Part shown: one piece after another, positions 12,186-13,424 of the stretch | How the letters are laid out: each line of letters opens with the position of its first letter | Numbering within the stretch: the stretch's first letter is position 1 | Origin: Candidatus Magasanikbacteria bacterium RIFOXYD12_FULL_33_17 | GTDB lineage: Bacteria > Patescibacteriota > Patescibacteriia > Magasanikbacterales > UBA922 | Assembly: GCA_001783255.1 (NCBI GenBank) | Contig: MFRB01000053.1 | Coordinates: 1 to 13,424, forward strand | Length of the DNA: 13,424 nucleotides | Reading direction: 5' to 3' | Position numbers and translations under genes: made by a program | Notes under the pieces: generated by a model | Told to the model about the DNA's origin: nothing | Database searches by the model: none | The model's input: the letters and a program-made list of their open reading frames with translations, nothing else

Positions 12186-12731
12186 ATGACCGAACAAGAT
12201 ATTTTAAATTTGATACAAAAAGACGAGTGGATGATGAAAGTTTTGCAAATTGCTGAAAAACAAAATCTAAAAGATTGGGTCATAGGTGCTGGTTTTGTGC
12301 GAAATAAAATTTGGGATTACCTGCATGATTTCCAAAAAGAAAAAGTAGATACGCCAGACATCGATTTAGTTTACTTTGATCCATCTGGTAATAATATGGA
12401 AGAAGATGAGGCAATGTCCGAAAAGCTAAAACAAGAAACAACTATAAATTGGGAAATAGTAAATGAAGCTTATGCTCATGTTTGGAATCATACAGAACCA
12501 TATAGTTCGACAGAAGACGCTTTGTCCAAATGGACTGAGACAGCAACAGGAATAGGTGTTCGTCTAAAAAATGACAAATTAATTTTAATGGCCCCACATG
12601 GTATAAGTGACCTGGTAAACTTAATTGTCAGACCAAGTCCCAACTTTCCCGGTTGTCTACCACTGGTAAAAAAACGTATCAAAGAAAAAAAATGGCTAGA
12701 AAAATGGCCGAAATTAAAGATAATTGAATAA
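12186..12731 (+). CDS. Nucleotidyltransferase-fold protein (NTP_transf_6/DUF925-like)
   Basis: A 181-residue protein. Residues 31-44 read WVIGAGFVRNKIWD, and TPDIDLVYFD follows at 56-65, giving the G-x-G and D58-x-D60 pattern of the polymerase-beta nucleotidyltransferase fold as found in the NTP_transf_6 family. The middle has WEIVNEAYAHVWN and the later part LMAPHGISDLVNLIVRPSP, both typical of that family as I remember it. Its substrate is unknown; the related fold transfers nucleotides to RNA, proteins or small molecules. It starts eight bases after the hydrolase stop. A third acidic residue for metal binding is not obvious, so activity is not assured. No convincing terminator is seen after it, only a five-pair hairpin at 12734-12748. 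Confidence 0.8.
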   Translation: MTEQDILNLIQKDEWMMKVLQIAEKQNLKDWVIGAGFVRNKIWDYLHDFQKEKVDTPDIDLVYFDPSGNNMEEDEAMSEKLKQETTINWEIVNEAYAHVWNHTEPYSSTEDALSKWTETATGIGVRLKNDKLILMAPHGISDLVNLIVRPSPNFPGCLPLVKKRIKEKKWLEKWPKLKIIE

Positions 12732-12763
12732 TATTAGAATATTTCTAACTTGTTTATAACTAT

Positions 12764-12792
12764 TTGCAAATAAAAAAGTTGACTGTTATACT
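12764..12792 (+). promoter_or_regulatory. Predicted promoter of the slipin gene
   Basis: TTGCAA (12764-12769), 17 bases, TATACT (12787-12792). The leader to the ATG at 12828 is about 29 bases. A better-looking TTGACT at 12779 has no -10 at a workable distance. Confidence 0.55.
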
Positions 12793-12827
12793 TAAAATAT
12801 AAATAATTTACTTAACCAAATAACTAT

Positions 12828-13424
12828 ATGCAATATGTTTTGCTTGTAATAGTGGTGCTAGTTCTTGTCAGTATTAGACAAGTCAACCAATACCAACGTG
12901 GTGTCAAATTTCAATTGGGTAAATATACCAAAATGGTTATGCCAGGCTGGAGACTAGTTTTCCCAGTTATCCAAAGTATGAAAATTGTGGATATTCGTGT
13001 CAAAGCAGTTGATGTTCCATACCAAGAAGCCATTACCAAAGACAATATCTCTGCCAAAATAAATGCAGTCATTTATTACAAAGTTAGTGATGCTGCCAAG
13101 GCAACTCTAGAAGTAGAAAACTTTTTCTATGCAGTTAGTCAATTGGCTCAGACTACCATGAGAAATGTGGTTGGTGAACTTGAGCTTGATCAATTACTTG
13201 CCAACAGAGATGAAGCTGCCAAAAGAATTAGAGAATTAGTTGATGAAGCCAGTGATCCTTGGGGAATAAAAGTAGAAGCTGTAGAACTAAAAGATGTCAC
13301 ATTGCCTGACGAAATGCAACGTGTCATTGCCAAGCAAGCAGAAGCCGAACGTGAAAGACGTGCCGTCGTCATCAAATCAAGTGGTGAAGTCCAAGCAGCT
13401 GCCAATCTTGCTCAAGCTGCCAGT
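12828..13424 (+). CDS. Stomatin/slipin-type SPFH membrane protein (partial)
   Basis: An open frame from the ATG at 12828 to the window edge gives 199 residues with no stop. Residues 1-16 are a hydrophobic membrane anchor (QYVLLVIVVLVLVSI). The SPFH domain follows: NQYQRGVKFQLGKY, PGWRLVFPVIQSMKIVDIRV, KDNISAKINAVIYYKV and LAQTTMRNVVGELELDQLLA, all classic slipin blocks. The end (AEAERERRAVVIKSSGEVQA) begins the coiled coil. Slipins form ring- or cage-like membrane assemblies, often with an NfeD partner. The 3' end and any such partner are outside the window. The start has no Shine-Dalgarno sequence. Assignment to the slipin branch rather than HflC/HflK rests on the QYQRGVKFQLGKY and PGW blocks. 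Confidence 0.92.
   Translation, partial: MQYVLLVIVVLVLVSIRQVNQYQRGVKFQLGKYTKMVMPGWRLVFPVIQSMKIVDIRVKAVDVPYQEAITKDNISAKINAVIYYKVSDAAKATLEVENFFYAVSQLAQTTMRNVVGELELDQLLANRDEAAKRIRELVDEASDPWGIKVEAVELKDVTLPDEMQRVIAKQAEAERERRAVVIKSSGEVQAAANLAQAAS

Noticed and set aside
12779..12803. TTGACT at 12779 as the slipin -35 box
   Set aside because: No -10 hexamer at 16-18 bases; the TTGCAA at 12764 gives 17 bases to TATACT.
13190..13405. Minus-strand frame near the window end
   Set aside because: Antisense to the slipin coding sequence, which is unambiguous in the plus strand.

Overview
The window most likely comes from a Patescibacteria/CPR genome, probably of the Parcubacteria lineage. The DNA is AT-rich and genes are short and tightly packed. 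The standard bacterial code is used: TGA is never needed as a sense codon, which argues against Gracilibacteria/SR1. No start codon has a Shine-Dalgarno sequence in front of it. PrmC carries NLPY where NPPY is usual, and rplK is closed by a terminator with no rplA behind it. From memory, one large Parcubacteria subgroup lacks ribosomal protein L1. This placement is inference from gene content; no 16S gene is present.

Layout. Bases 1-1251 (+) hold the 3' end of prfA and prmC, the release factor and its methyltransferase, separated by a large inverted repeat. Bases 1273-5823 (-) hold three transcription units: a membrane-anchored DUF3048 (YerB-like) protein; a small CxxC/CxxC protein plus rplY (L25/CTC), ended by a clear terminator; and a one-TM protein of unknown function plus a RodA/FtsW-type glycan polymerase. 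Divergent from the last unit, bases 5962-8421 (+) hold gyrB and a 95-residue unknown protein, then a terminator. Bases 8443-10015 (+) hold the secE-nusG-rplK unit, driven by a near-consensus promoter, with odd repeat-built leaders in front of secE and rplK. Bases 10261-13424 (+) hold a D-2-hydroxyacid (probably D-lactate) dehydrogenase, tRNA-Arg(TCT), an RBBP9/YdeN-type serine hydrolase with a nucleotidyltransferase-fold protein, and the first 199 codons of a stomatin/slipin (SPFH) gene that runs off the window.

The genes are mostly housekeeping: translation termination, ribosome, protein export, transcription elongation, DNA supercoiling, cell-wall synthesis and fermentation. I found no CRISPR array, transposase, phage gene or defence system. 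The unusual content lies in small-scale structure. Several kinds of short palindromic or tandem repeat fill intergenic spaces, and three appear to have entered prmC in frame. Nine predicted promoters all have an exact 17-base spacer and lie close to start codons that lack Shine-Dalgarno sequences. A shared repeat sits directly in front of both secE and rplK and could be a leader control element.
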